Shown: positions 41,404-52,799 of the stretch, piece by piece
Position numbering within the stretch: position 1 is the first letter of the stretch
How the letters are laid out: the number at the start of each line of letters is the position of its first letter
Assembly (NCBI GenBank): GCA_964019055.1
Contig: OZ025211.1
Span: 10,948,400 to 11,012,399, forward strand
Source: Anthopleura xanthogrammica
Taxonomy: Eukaryota; Cnidaria; Anthozoa; Actiniaria; Actiniidae
Reading direction: 5' to 3'
DNA length: 64,000 nt
Translations under genes and position numbers: made by a program
Notes under the pieces: model-generated
Databases searched by the model: none
What the model was told of the DNA's origin: nothing
The model's input: the letters and a program-made list of their open reading frames with translations, nothing else

Positions 41404-42309
41404 ATATCTGTTTTTATGAAAGCCGGAAAGCGATCGGTCTCTTACAGGGGAGAATTACTAGGGGAGTCAATCTCTCAATAAATCGCTGGTCCATCAGATT
41501 GCTAGCTTGGCTAAAAAATAACTCGCACGCTGATTGGTTGGTGGGTGTGATGTCATCTTGTAAGGTGCTGAATGCTTTTTTCGGTGGCTAGGTTTATCGA
41601 TAAATTTTGGCTAAAATTAATTTTTATAGACAATTTTACTAAAAAAATTGATGCTTCTGATCGAAAATATGTGGATTCAACAACAAGACTTCAGTAATAA
41701 AACCCAAAGATCGACTCGTCGAGATCTATAAAACTGGTATCAAAACTTGAATACTTCAAGAAGTGATCTGCTTTGTCTGGTTTCTGCAAAAACATGGTTG
41801 TAGGAGCCTCAAATCCAAAGAATAAGCTTATTTTCAAATAATAAACGATGCCGGAGAGGACGGTTTCAACACAGTTTTTATCAGCATGGAAAAATCAGTT
41901 TACAAAAACAATATAAGATTATTTTATGAAGAAAAGCGTTTACCTGAAGCGATGGATGAGTGGTTGATTTCTAAATTGAATTTTCGAAAAAGTTTTCAGA
42001 AAATCATGTCAATATTATGAATTGTTCTGCCCTACATTAACATTTCAAATTTGGTAAATATTAGTTTCCCAAAACACTTTCTTACTGACCTTGGAGTTTT
42101 TTTCGTGTCTTTAATTCTCGAAAGTAGAAGCCAGAACACTGGTTATTTTTAAGAATCTAAAAGTACCTTTAACTTTAACATACTGCAGTCTAGATGTAGT
42201 TAGGCAAACGTTTACGATTTCGTGACTTCTCGGCTTAAGCAGTAAACTAGGCATGGGTACATAGCATTTTGACCAACTTTTGACGTGGTCAATAAGAGGG
42301 TATACCAAA
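41404..42309. other. Intergenic, no gene recognised
   Basis: Includes the putative promoter side of the inverted methyltransferase copy. Nothing else supportable. Confidence 0.5.
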
Positions 42310-42720
42310 AAATATAATATAAACTTTATTTATATAGCGCTAAATCCACTAGTTGCCCAAAGCGCTTTACATAATTATATAATAAGTATAAAATATATTT
42401 GAAAATTATAAGACTAACTTAAAATATAAGAAAACGAACGGAGAAAGACGAAACAATCCTAGTTCTAATAAATAATACTGAAATATATGTTATAAAAATG
42501 TGTTAAAATATTATATGAATATACCTATATAAAATATTTATCTACTAAGAATTATAAGCATCTTGAAATAAATGAGTTTTAAGCTCTTTCTTAAAAGTAT
42601 TGACATTAGGCGCCTGTCTTATGAAAAGTGGTATGCTATTCCATAATTTGGGTGCAGCAACAGAAAACCGACGATCTCCATAGGTCTTAAGCCTAGACTT
42701 GGGAACTAAAAACGCTAAAC
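42310..42720 (-). mobile_element. 3' end of a non-LTR retrotransposon
   Basis: 42703-42545 on the minus strand encodes the typical C-terminus of a CR1/L2/jockey-like polyprotein (YGDRRFSVAAPKLWNSIP, then TFKKELKTHLF) and a stop. The 3' tail follows, with the GTAAAGCGCTTTGGGCAACT...GCGCTATATAAATAAAG motif common in LINE tails of marine invertebrates. Confidence 0.78.
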
Positions 42721-42834
42721 CATCAGAAATCTGTTAATTTGAAAATTCTTTACTTTTCATAAGGCATCAAAGTACGCTGGTAAAAAAAAACATTTTTCAC
42801 CATCATAAATTCATTGAAAGACAATGAAATTCAC

Positions 42835-43250
42835 CTTTTCGGTGCTGGGCTTACACGTGGTCTTCACGTGATGGATCGTGTTACGGTCACCAAAAAGGAC
42901 ATTGTTGTTCAATAGACCTCTTTACCTTCGTATGCAAATTGCCCATTTCAGACCACATGACATTCCCTTGAGAAATGTTCTTTTGTTAAAATATTTACAC
43001 ATGAAAGAATCAACTCCCATCTACTTGATTTGTTTATTCTGTTCTCAAAATGTTAGTGAAACTATCTAAATACTTTATTTTTAAAGAAGTTTTGATAAAA
43101 ATTTGAGAACAGAAGAAACAAATCAAGTCAATAAGTTGTATAAAAGTCAGTACGATCGTGTGGCAACTCAACAACAATGTCCGAACTTTTTGGTGACCGT
43201 AACACGATCCACCACATGAAAGCCTAGCGCCGAAACGGTGAATCCAGAAT
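42835..43250. repeat. Long foldback element
   Basis: The left arm with GATCGTGTTACGGTCACCAAAAAG pairs with the right arm CTTTTTGGTGACCGTAACACGATC. A second inner inverted pair (ACTTGATTTGTTTATTCTGTTCTC / GAGAACAGAAGAAACAAATCAAGT) lies in the centre, so the whole can fold as a long hairpin. Confidence 0.75.
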
Positions 43251-43770
43251 GTTTTTTAAAGTTAAAATACCATATAAAACAGTTTTTGAACATCAAGGTT
43301 TCTTTACATATTAAAAGGATTATTAGAACAGTCTCCTTGAACAAACTAGAACTTTATCTTTTAATCGTTTTAAATTAGCTATAAGTAATACTTAATTTTT
43401 TTATAATTATAGTTTTATATACCATTGACTTTTATTTGATATGCATTCATAGTTTTAATTTCTACTTGTATATATTTCGTACTTCTTTATTCCTATTTTT
43501 ATGTTTTCTTTTATTATTTTTGTTATTACTACTTTGTGTGTGTGTGTTTCTCAGGGCCTCACTGAAAATCACTATTGTCAATGGGCTCCCTGACGAAAGA
43601 ACATTACTTATTATTATTTATTATTATGATGTCGTGTAAACGTAAAGCGTAGCCGAGTAGAAAATAAAACAGCCTCAAATAAATATGCAACCGTGTAAAG
43701 GGGGCGTCGATGACAGCAAAAGCAAAAAAAAAAAACACATCAACACAGTGACAAAAACAAGATAAAATTA
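43251..43770. other. No gene recognised
   Basis: AT-rich; contains a short GT run near 43535. Confidence 0.5.
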
Positions 43771-43779
43771 GCAATAACA

Positions 43780-44290
43780 AAACGACAAAACAGCAGCAGC
43801 AGTAATAACAACATGAACAAATGAATAACGATAACGACAGTCACAAAGAACATGGTAAAGCAAAAAATCAATAGCAAAGAACAATTCCTCAACCTTTAAA
43901 AAAATCACTATTGAAGTCGCCACAGCAACGCTAGCTACAATACAACAACAACAACAACAACAACAGCAGCAGCAGTAATAACAACACGAACAAATGAATA
44001 ACGATAACGATAACAACAGTCACAAAGAACATGGCAAAGCAAAAAATCAATAGCAAAGAACAATTCCTCAACCTTTAAAAAAATCAAGTCGCCACAGCAT
44101 CACTAGCTACAATACAACAACAACAACAACAGCAGCAGCAGCAGCAGTAATAACAACACGAACAAATGAATAACAATAACGATAACACATTGATTAATTC
44201 CTCAACCTACTGAACTCGCCACAGCAACACTAGCTACAATACAACAACAACAACAACAGCAGCAGCTGCAGTAGCTGAAGCAGTGCTGAT
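43780..44290. repeat. Tandem block with CAA/CAG microsatellites
   Basis: Three imperfect units of about 170 bp (AACACGAACAAATGAATAACGATAACG..., GCAAAGAACAATTCCTCAACC, CACTAGCTACAATACAACAAC), each containing ACA and CAG trinucleotide runs of variable length. Confidence 0.85.
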
Positions 44291-47170
44291 CAGTTGGCGA
44301 CCTCGCCTCCTAACCTAACTTTTTTGAAATACGAGTAACTAGATTATGAAATTCAATTCCAATCATTTCGGTCGTGTCACATATCAGTTTCATGTCAAAC
44401 AGCTTCATCTGTTAGCGAAAATTTGATGAAACAAAATGCATGTATTTCCATATACTGTATTTGCGTTGACAAATTTCCATTTGAATTCAAAGGGAAATAC
44501 AGAAAACAAAGAAAGGTTCTAACAAAGCTCAAATTGAAAAAGGATATCCCGCTAACAACCTATTAGCACTTTATATAAACTACACTTGATTAACATAACT
44601 CGGGCTGAAAATTTATTATTACAATCTTCAGCTCGGCGATGCCGCAATATTCATCACCTCATGTACTGAAGTATAATTTGGGAATACAGAAAATCCGTCT
44701 TTAAAGGGTAAGGAGTTGTACTTGTTATATATTTAAGAGAGTGATTTCGCTAATATTTATCATTCAAATAGTAATTTGCCTTGATTTCCAGGAGAATTTT
44801 GAGTCCGAAAAGAAAAATTATTTTAAGCTAATATGGCATCGGACAACAAGAGCCGGTTGTCAGCATAAAAACCGTACATATCAGTTTCGCGACTGTTTCG
44901 TTATTTTGTGTTCTTGCATTCTTTTTCGACATACAACAAGATATTCTCTTTTTCTTTTTTGATAAATTTAGTTAATAAGAAATTATATCTGCTAGATTTT
45001 ATAGCCAGAAAGTGTAACCAAATTATCCTGAAAATAGCGAATATATAAATTATCAACACTTCATCACAGAATCTTATACTGAAAGAAGTAGAAACAGACA
45101 AGATTATAAAACGAAGCTATAGCTCTCTCTCTCTCTCTTTCTTTTCTTAATTTGAAATTTCTGTTTCTTTGAGTTCATCTAAAATCTCAGTTGATTTAAG
45201 GCCGTTTGTGGGTCACAGCTGGAGATGAGCTAGAGACTTAAGTATCCTAAATAACGCTCACCAGTTGTCCTGTCCGTATTTTTGTGACTGTAAAAAGCCT
45301 ACATTTTCCCGACAATCTGAGTTGAAGCTGAAGTTGAAGTTTTAAAATCAAGTTGACGGTTTATTTGGATAAGGCTCTATTGAGCTAAGTCACCGCTCCT
45401 TCAAACCTTTAGCAACCGGTCCGAACAATATATACAAGTGATAAGCCGAGTCCAATACGCTTAAAGTAAACTTCACAAGCGACAATGTTAGCTTATATAA
45501 ATCATTCATCTTACCATTAAGGTATTATCCAAACACAAGTGTATTTTACGGATATTGCAAAAATAAGATCATATTATTCTCAAAAGGAAACAAGTTCTTT
45601 AATTAATTTTCCTAATAGATTTTCGTTTAACGATTGATTTTCATCGAAAGCGCGAGTTGGGAAAAACTCAAAGATCCGGTTGTCATTTGGTTCCTTTTGA
45701 TGATATAGATAGCTAGCGGAGATATCATACCTAGAATTTCAACTCGATTGCCGACAAATCTTAAGATGGGTTCTTGCTATTTTTATAAAAAAAAACTAAC
45801 TTTAAATTTAGGGGTATTTTTGTGAACTCATTTGTTAGTTGAACAATAGGTCTAAAGTTAATATAAAGGTATACTCCTGAGTGAAATGTTCTTCTTTCTT
45901 CCTTTTCTTTCCTTTTTTGTCTTTCTTTATTTCTTCCTTCCTTTGTTTCTTTGTTTCTTTCTTATTTCTTATTCTTTCTTTTCTATATTTTTATCCATTT
46001 TTCTTTCTTTCATTTTTCTACTTTCGTTGTCCTTCTCCTTCACAGTACTTATTTATTCTTCACGGTTTAAATACAATATTTTACTTTCTCTCAAGCGCTA
46101 AATGTTAAATTATAATCCCTATTCAAAAATAGCTGCATTATATCGACTTCAAGCCACATTTACAAAAATTAACATCATCAATTCTCATTTCTTTTCTGAC
46201 GTTGCTAAGATACCAGCGCAGGTCAGATCAATAACATCGGTTGGAACATTCCCCGTATAACATATACTGTCGTATATATTTATTTACGCATATAGAGGAA
46301 TATAGCTAGAACATAATGGCCTCTTGCAGTGACAAAAAGGTGTTAAACATGTAGATAAGGGGTTTTGATGGGTATCCTGACACATATTGACACAGGTTGA
46401 AATACAGTTCGCAGAAGTGATGAATTTTGCCATGAACATGAAAATCTTAAATCTTATCAATGCTTTTGGAACTAAACATTTCAGAAGTGCGGTGTAAGTC
46501 GGAAAAAATAATGAGTACAAAGATCTCAAAATTTAAGGTAAAGTACATGACCGTGTGAAATTGTTTTCAATTAAACGTAGATAAAATAGGACAGGCTGCT
46601 TTGGATCGTTTGCTAATGCAGTGCCACTCATTTGCTGTTGTTTCTGAACTGTTTTTTTGAAGGCTTTTCACCGAGTTCTGCGGTTATCTTCCTTCAAAAA
46701 CGTCGACCTCAAAAATTTCAAATTCCATTTCGCATAAGGGCCACAGTTTTGTTATCCATAGCTAAGGTCTTAACCTTGGAAAATAAAAAGTAATAACTGA
46801 CATCACTAATATATGGCCCAGTAAAACAGCAAGGGTTGCAGACTTAATAGAGCGGTATCAAGTCGAGATATACTATATGAATTCACTACCTCCCAACGTA
46901 CCTGTCTTCGAATGAAATCTAGTTTGGAACTCATATGTTTTAGATATAAGCAGGTGCATAATCCAACACTCTGTCGGTTCAATTTTCAAAATAATTTCGC
47001 AAATGGCGCCTAAAATCCTACGTCTTTCCACGGGAGTCAAATTGAGTAAAAAATAATGAAGGTATAGTGTATAGCCAAGAACAGCCATGTTGATATATGA
47101 AATTTTATCGTCTTGGAAAGTATAATCTATACGTATTCCATGTTATAAATATTTGTGTTTCTTCTCTTTC
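44291..47170. other. Intergenic, no gene recognised
   Basis: AT-rich sequence with a CT dinucleotide run (45124-45140) and a pyrimidine-rich TTTCTT tract (45885-46030). No coding signal seen apart from the acceptor (CTTTCAG at 47172) that begins the first coding exon of the next gene. Confidence 0.5.
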
Positions 47171-47175
47171 AGATC

Positions 47176-50100
47176 ATGCATCTAAATCTGACTGGTATTG
47201 CATTCCTTCTGGTGATTTTCACAGCACAACTGGATCTTTCAAATCAAAGCAGAATTCTAGGCTCAAGTAAGTAAATTGATCACCGAAACTCCCAATATAA
47301 TTAATGCGAATTGAACTATAAAGCGAGTTGTCATATGTCTTTTTAATTTTGCGATAATCACAAAAGGCCAGCCGCCTGTCCAAAAATTTATTTAATAGAT
47401 AATAAAAGTTGCGTAAATACGATTTTTATTCAAAACCGACAAATGTAGAAGACTGCATGAATCAAATTTATGATCTTTTTTTATCACGTCGCATGGCAAC
47501 CGGGCAGGGCAATGGTTTCGGGGTTCGTTCGTAGATTTAGTAACATATAAACGAAAAACAAAGCAATACAATGGAAAAAAAAAACAAAGAAAAAAACAAA
47601 ATAAGAACAAACAAAAAACAAAGTCAACAACAACAACAACAACAACGAACAAATAAAAAAAAAAAAAAAAAAAATAAAACAAAAACAAAACAAACTAAGA
47701 AACCATGTGTGGAGTATGGCCCAGTTCAAACGTCGATCTTCTCATGAGTCGAACCTAATGACAACAGAGAAGACTGTTGTGACGTCACTTGTATGAAAAA
47801 ACTACTTCCGGGTCCAAAACGAAAAGCAGTTTTATAAAAATTTTTCTTCCTTTTTCTTCGTGACAGCATTTATTGTCCAAAGTTCTAACTATTTAAGGTG
47901 GAGGTTAAATCACTGAGAACATTTTTCGCTTTATTTTAACGTTTTTTGTGAGCAGCAGGGCCTGGAAAAAATGACGTCATTACTTAACAGTTTTATTCCT
48001 ACCCAACATTTTTTCTTCTTTTTTTCGTTTTTGTCTTAAACATTGGTCAATTTACCCGGGGGGTGGACTCCGGGGGTAAAGTATCGGGTATGCTCGCCGG
48101 AAATTTCCAAAAATACCCCTAAAAGATACCGGAAGTTTTTTTCAAAAGGACGTGGCTTGGCAAAATTTAACCCCTAAGAGATACCAAAAAAATAATACTA
48201 TTAAAAAATACTTTAAATTACATTGAATAATATTCTGAGTTTACGAAGGCATACGTATTGCGTTATTATGCGATGGGCTAGTTCCTTTTTCATCACCCTA
48301 AAAGATACCAGAAAGTGGTGATTTGCTAAACCTCAAATTTAAGACCCTAAAAGATACCAAATCGCTGATTTTTACCCCTAAGAGATACGACGAGCATACC
48401 CGATACTTTACGACCGGAGTCCCCCCCCCCCCCCCCCCCCGGGCCAATTTAATCGATCGTTCGCTTATTCATTTGTTTATTTACTAGAATATAACTGGAC
48501 CTGTGACAATTATTTTCATGAATACCTTTGTAAGCCGATAGTGGATGATTGTCAAAAACTGATTAATCTTGGAAAGCCGTGTTGTATTGCCATTCGAAGT
48601 AACAATAAAGCCCTGTGTATTAACAAGTCATCCAACCATGTACAAGGTGAGAAAAACAGGAGTGGGGGGGGGGGGTCTATATGAATATTAAAGCTGATTG
48701 CCCAATCACTAGGACATGGTAATATTTAAAAAATGAAAAGAAAAGAAGAAAAAAAAATGAAAAGAAAGGAAAGGAAAAGAAAAGAAAAGAAAAGAAAAGA
48801 AAAGAAAAGAAAAGAGGGAAGCATCGCACGCGTTCTTATGAAAAGATGTAGTGGTCACTCAAGCGCAGATAGACTTTTATGCTTAGTTTACCCCTTTATA
48901 CTTGGACTGAACAAACATTCAGTCATCCTAACCTTAAAGTACCACTTGTGCTTGCTTATTATGTCGTTAATGCTTAGAGTGAAATCACTAAACCTGTGAA
49001 ACAGATATTAGACAAATACACTTTAGTAGACCCTAATTCCATTGTTTTCTTTTGTGTCTATTTGACTATTACACTTAAAGGGGCACTTGGATGAAAACGC
49101 CCCCATTTTCGAAAGTCAGAATAATTCAAATATTTGAGGATAGTATTACTCAATTGTTCAGGAAAACCACATTTGCGAAAATCTTAGCCTGGGAGCCACT
49201 TGCAGTTGAGAAATTTTGGTTCAAAAGGTAAAAGAACAGTAGGGTTAAGTAAATGACGTCATTTACTAACAATTTAGATGCTGGAAAAAAATGAACAATA
49301 TTAACCTACCACTTTTAACTGTGAAGAAAATATGTTGCTTGGATACTATTAGAGCCATATAGATAGGTTTAACCAAGTTTCAAGTCATTTCCAATTTTCA
49401 TCGATTTTCGTCCAAGTGCCTTTAAACAAGCAATTTTTATTTCAAGGGTTCAGTGACTTCACTCTATGCTTGGGTCGCTAGACCAGTGTGAACCAGGCTT
49501 AACGAGAATGGGCTCTCATAAGCGCTAATGCAAACGGGATTTTAAAATTGTGGTCGTAACTAGAGCTGGTCGCTGATGTGAGTGGTCACAAGAAGAACTT
49601 CGAATGTATTTTGATTCGATTTTCACCACTAACCTTATATAAATGTATTTCAAATGCAGTCACCAATTGTTTGCATCCACTTGTTAATGAAACCAAAGCA
49701 AAGGAAGGTCACTGTCATCAATCAATGTATCGGCCAGCAGGAATTGAGGGCTCGGACTGTAAATCCTTGAGTGGCAAGATATTAGACACTGTACAAGTGT
49801 TGACTGAATTCCAGTGCATGGATCTGTGTATGAGAAATTGGAGGTATGTCTACAAACAAAAGAACTATGCTTCTTGGATGGATGACATAAGTCGTTCATT
49901 TTGTTGTCATTGTGTATCGTTGCTTTTTTGTGTGTTTTGTTTTTTGTAAATTGAAACAAAAATGGGGTTATATCAGTGGCATCTCTACAGAGTAGCTATT
50001 CTTCCACTTTTCCACTTTTCAAATCCAATCATACTTTTACTGCATTTGTCTATCCAGCCTCGCCTTAAATCTATTGTTCTGTGATCAGTCTAGCCAATGC

Positions 50101-50947
50101 GCGAAAGGTCTTGATGAATAGCCCCTTAGAGCACGACGGAATGCAGCTCAATTTGGAAGACAAAACAATAGATTTCAATTCTCAGGAGATTGAAATTCTT
50201 TTGTTTTGTCCTCCAAATTAAGCTGCTTTGACGTTATGTGAAAGAGTTCTAAGGGAATTTAGAGTTTGATTTTTGTGGAGGGAGTAAAACGAGAAACCGG
50301 AAGAAAACCGGTAAGCCATGCACCCATTTTACTTTCAATATGCACTCATTTGTTCTTGAAATTAAAAAAAAATTCAGGAATTTTCTCGTGTGCTTTATTC
50401 TTTAGATGCGTGGCTTTCAACATTTTTAAAAGTGCAGAGAAGTCACGCCCATGTCAACTGTTAGAGTCCTACAGTCTCTCAAGTGAAGCAGAATGTAAGA
50501 AGGACTACATTGGGAAGAAACTGGACCGAGAAGCCTTTTACAAGGTACTTTAACCCATGTCCATTTCAAGTGGCGTCAAAGTAGCTCAATTTGGAGAATG
50601 AAACAAAAGAATTTCAATCTTCTGAGAATTGGAAACTATTATTTTGTCCTCCAAATTGAGCTGCATTCCGACGTGCTGCAAGGGGTCTATAGACCCCTTG
50701 CTGTAATTCCCAGGCATGCGCAGAGAAACTCCTGAATTTGGAGAGCAGCTTGATGACACCGTAAAATTCTCCTGAAGTATGGCTAAGGGGGGGGGGGGGG
50801 GGGGGGGGGGTGGGGGGAAGGACCATCAAACCTTGAAATCCTTAAATTTTTCTTTTAATGGAATCCTCAGGTTCCTGATGTTTACTTTTTATATTTTTAT
50901 TGCAGGCTTATCTCAGTCCTGGTTGTACAGTTCGAGACGTTACCTGA
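47176..50947 (+). CDS. Secreted Cys-rich protein with a C-terminal PAN/apple domain (five coding exons)
   Basis: Exons 47176-47266, 48488-48646, 49660-49843, 50406-50544, 50906-50947; all have GT-AG borders and matching phases (1,1,2,0), total 615 nt, 204 aa plus stop. Exon 1 follows an acceptor in the 5' leader and encodes a signal peptide (LTGIAFLLVIFTAQL). Exon 2 gives a small Cys domain (six Cys: WTCDN, YLCKP, DDCQK, PCCIA, ALCIN). Exons 3-4 form a PAN module (TEFQCMDLCMRNW | RCVAFN, PCQLLESY) and exon 5 a short tail (PGCTVRDVT). Expected to be extracellular. The PAN module is the same subfamily as at 4967-5256, but here an intron splits it before CVAF. An alternative transcript could read through donor 49843 into the intron. 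Partner unknown. Confidence 0.78.
47575..47690. repeat. A-rich tract with CAA units
   Basis: AAAC/CAA simple sequence and a 20-base A run inside intron 1; Phe-rich minus-strand frames are artefacts. Confidence 0.85.
47800..48000. repeat. Dispersed repeat, copy of 10815-11015
   Basis: Same-orientation match to the block upstream of the intact methyltransferase, here in intron 1 of the secreted-protein gene. Confidence 0.7.
48055..48442. mobile_element. Poly-G-ended MITE with 9-bp target duplication
   Basis: 388 bp from CCCGGGGGGTGGACTCCGGGGG to a long C tract and GG, flanked by GTCAATTTA and GCCAATTTA (one mismatch). Internal CCCTAAAAGATACC motifs repeat at least six times. Located 45 bases upstream of exon 2. 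Confidence 0.85.
48732..48818. repeat. AAAAG microsatellite
   Basis: Pentanucleotide run in intron 2. Confidence 0.9.
50098..50255. repeat. Hairpin MITE (GCAGCTCAATTTGGA family), copy 1
   Basis: GCAGCTCAATTTGGAAGACAAAACAA...TTCAATTCTC pairs with GAGATTGAAATTCTTTTGTTTTGTCCTCC...AGCTGC. In intron 3 of the PAN gene. Confidence 0.85.
50578..50705. repeat. Hairpin MITE (GCAGCTCAATTTGGA family), copy 2
   Basis: Same arms in inverted order (GTAGCTCAATTTGGAG ... CTCCAAATTGAGCTGC), followed by the family's outer sequence TCCGACGTGCTGCAAGGGG. In intron 4. Confidence 0.85.
50787..50818. repeat. Poly-G tract
   Basis: About 30 consecutive or near-consecutive G residues within intron 4. Confidence 0.9.
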
Positions 50948-51061
50948 TATCAGAACATATCATTATAAAAAAAAAACATCATAAAAAAAGCAGGGGGATG
51001 GGAGGGTGGGGATTTGCCACTCACTCTAGCCAAACTATAACCAGTCAAACGTGATGTTGTG

Positions 51062-51255
51062 AATGATTTATCTCTTCTCTTCTCTTCTCTTCTCTTCTCT
51101 TCTCTTCTCTTCTCTTCTCTTCTCTTCTCTTCTCTTCTCTTCTCTTCTCTTCTCTTCTCTTCTCTTCTCTTCTCTACTCTTCTCTTCTCTTCTCTTCTCT
51201 TCTCTTCTCTTCTCTACTCTTCTCTTCTCTTCTTTTTTCTTCTCTTCTCTTTATC
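51062..51255. repeat. CTTCT/TCTCT pentanucleotide satellite
   Basis: Nearly perfect TTCTC array of about 190 bp, beginning 115 bases after the last exon of the PAN gene. Confidence 0.95.
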
Positions 51256-51689
51256 ATTATCTCTTTTTTTCTCTTTTTGAGCTCAATCTATTATAAAATT
51301 TTTACCACTGAGTCAGGTGTCTTGTTCTATGGCGGTTGCTTACAAAGAAGAGCGAGGCGATGCTAAAAATATCATTGAAACTTTTCCCCATATAACTCTC
51401 TATATATCCATATTTGGGAACATTACCTTATTTGGAAGTGAATGTAGATTCCTTTTTGGTGGGTTTTCTGCTATCTAAAGCTGTAAATTCTCGAAAATTT
51501 GAATGAAAACTTGTAAATATTGCAGCGATAGAATATTTCAAACTGTCCACCATCTTGAATTTAGCTAGGTAACCTTGCATTTAACAAAGGAAGCCCAAAA
51601 AGTTTAAAACCACAGGGATCCCGCAAAAACGATAGCATAAGTTTTCTATAAGTTTTACAATTTTTCTATCGCCTTATTTATTCAACAGA

Positions 51690-51795
51690 GCCGATAGATT
51701 GGCAATAGATTTACATTTCTCAGGAGATTGAAATTATTTTGTTTTGTCATCCAAATTGCGCTGCTTAGAGTTCATAGAGTCTATAGCCAATATGT
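51690..51795. repeat. Hairpin MITE (GCAGCTCAATTTGGA family), degenerate copy 3
   Basis: Keeps TTTCTCAGGAGATTGAAATTATTTTGTTTTGTCATCC...GCTGC; the left arm is eroded. Confidence 0.65.
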
Positions 51796-51818
51796 CAAAT
51801 TAAAGTTATCGTGAAAGC

Positions 51819-52080
51819 ACAGGTAGCCCAAGCTGGGTTTCTGTGGTGTCACATTATAAGAAAATGTATGGGGATCTATAAAAAAGAGAGAAAAAAACGC
51901 TAAAACCGGCTTAATCCAAGTTCTAACCAGGCAGGTTGATAGAGGTATAACTTTTTAAAGGTCAGCTAATATTTCTTTACTTTATTTCACATTTTGACGA
52001 TTTGATTGAGGTTTTTATAGATCCCCATACATTTTCTTATAATATGACACCACAGAAACCCAGCTTGGGCTACCTGTGGT
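51819..52080. repeat. MITE with near-perfect 65-bp inverted ends
   Basis: CACAGGTAGCCCAAGCTGGG... through GGGGATCTATAAAAA is inverted at the right end with one or two differences; the 130-bp centre is AT-rich. Confidence 0.85.
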
Positions 52081-52109
52081 GAAAGTTGAAGAAAAGGAGT
52101 ATGTCAACT

Positions 52110-52266
52110 ATGTATTCAGGCATGCACAGTTTCTTTTTTAGCATTAGTTTTTGTACTAACAACCCAAATGCCTATATTTTTTATGCTTCTCAAACCTGCA
52201 GGGATGTGGTTTATTCCATTCAGTATTGCACGCATGCACACAGTTTCTTTTTTAGCATTAGTTTTT

Positions 52267-52315
<49 letters not shown>

Positions 52316-52790
52316 TGATGATGATAATGATGATGATGATGATGATGATAATAATTATAATATGGTTTATTTCGGCGACTTGCAGTTAGAGAAAACTGAA
52401 TTGCTGGCTTATACGATATGGATAATGCAAGAATACAATATAATCAGACACATAAGAGACACATAAGCTACGGCTGGTACTTTACAGTAACGAAGTTTGC
52501 AAATCGTTCCGTTCAGGTGATCATGGGATGCGCGTGTTTCCCTGATCGCAATGCCAAATGAGTGGTGGATTTCACAACACGGTTGTGTATAAGGGGAAAA
52601 AGTGGGTTACCTGGCTCAATGTTTCTGACAAAATCTCTGCACTTAAGATTCCGCCGTTCTTCTAGAGATGAAATGCCTGCCTGTTCCAGCGCTATACAAT
52701 AGGGAACTAACGACTAAAGACTCAAATGCCTATATATTTAATGCTTCTCAAACCTGCAGGGATGTGGTTTATTCCATTCAGTATTGGTTA
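52110..52790. repeat. Local duplications and ATA/ATG microsatellite
   Basis: The segment TTTCTTTTTTAGCATTAGTTTTTGT occurs twice (52130, 52245) and AAATGCCTATAT...GGTTTATTCCATTCAGTATTG twice (52166, 52726). Between them is an ATA then ATG array (52268-52352). Confidence 0.8.
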
Positions 52791-52799
52791 AGTTATATT

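Noticed and set aside
51059..51296. SLLFSS-repeat protein
   Set aside because: Translation of a TTCTC satellite; two frames are equally open.
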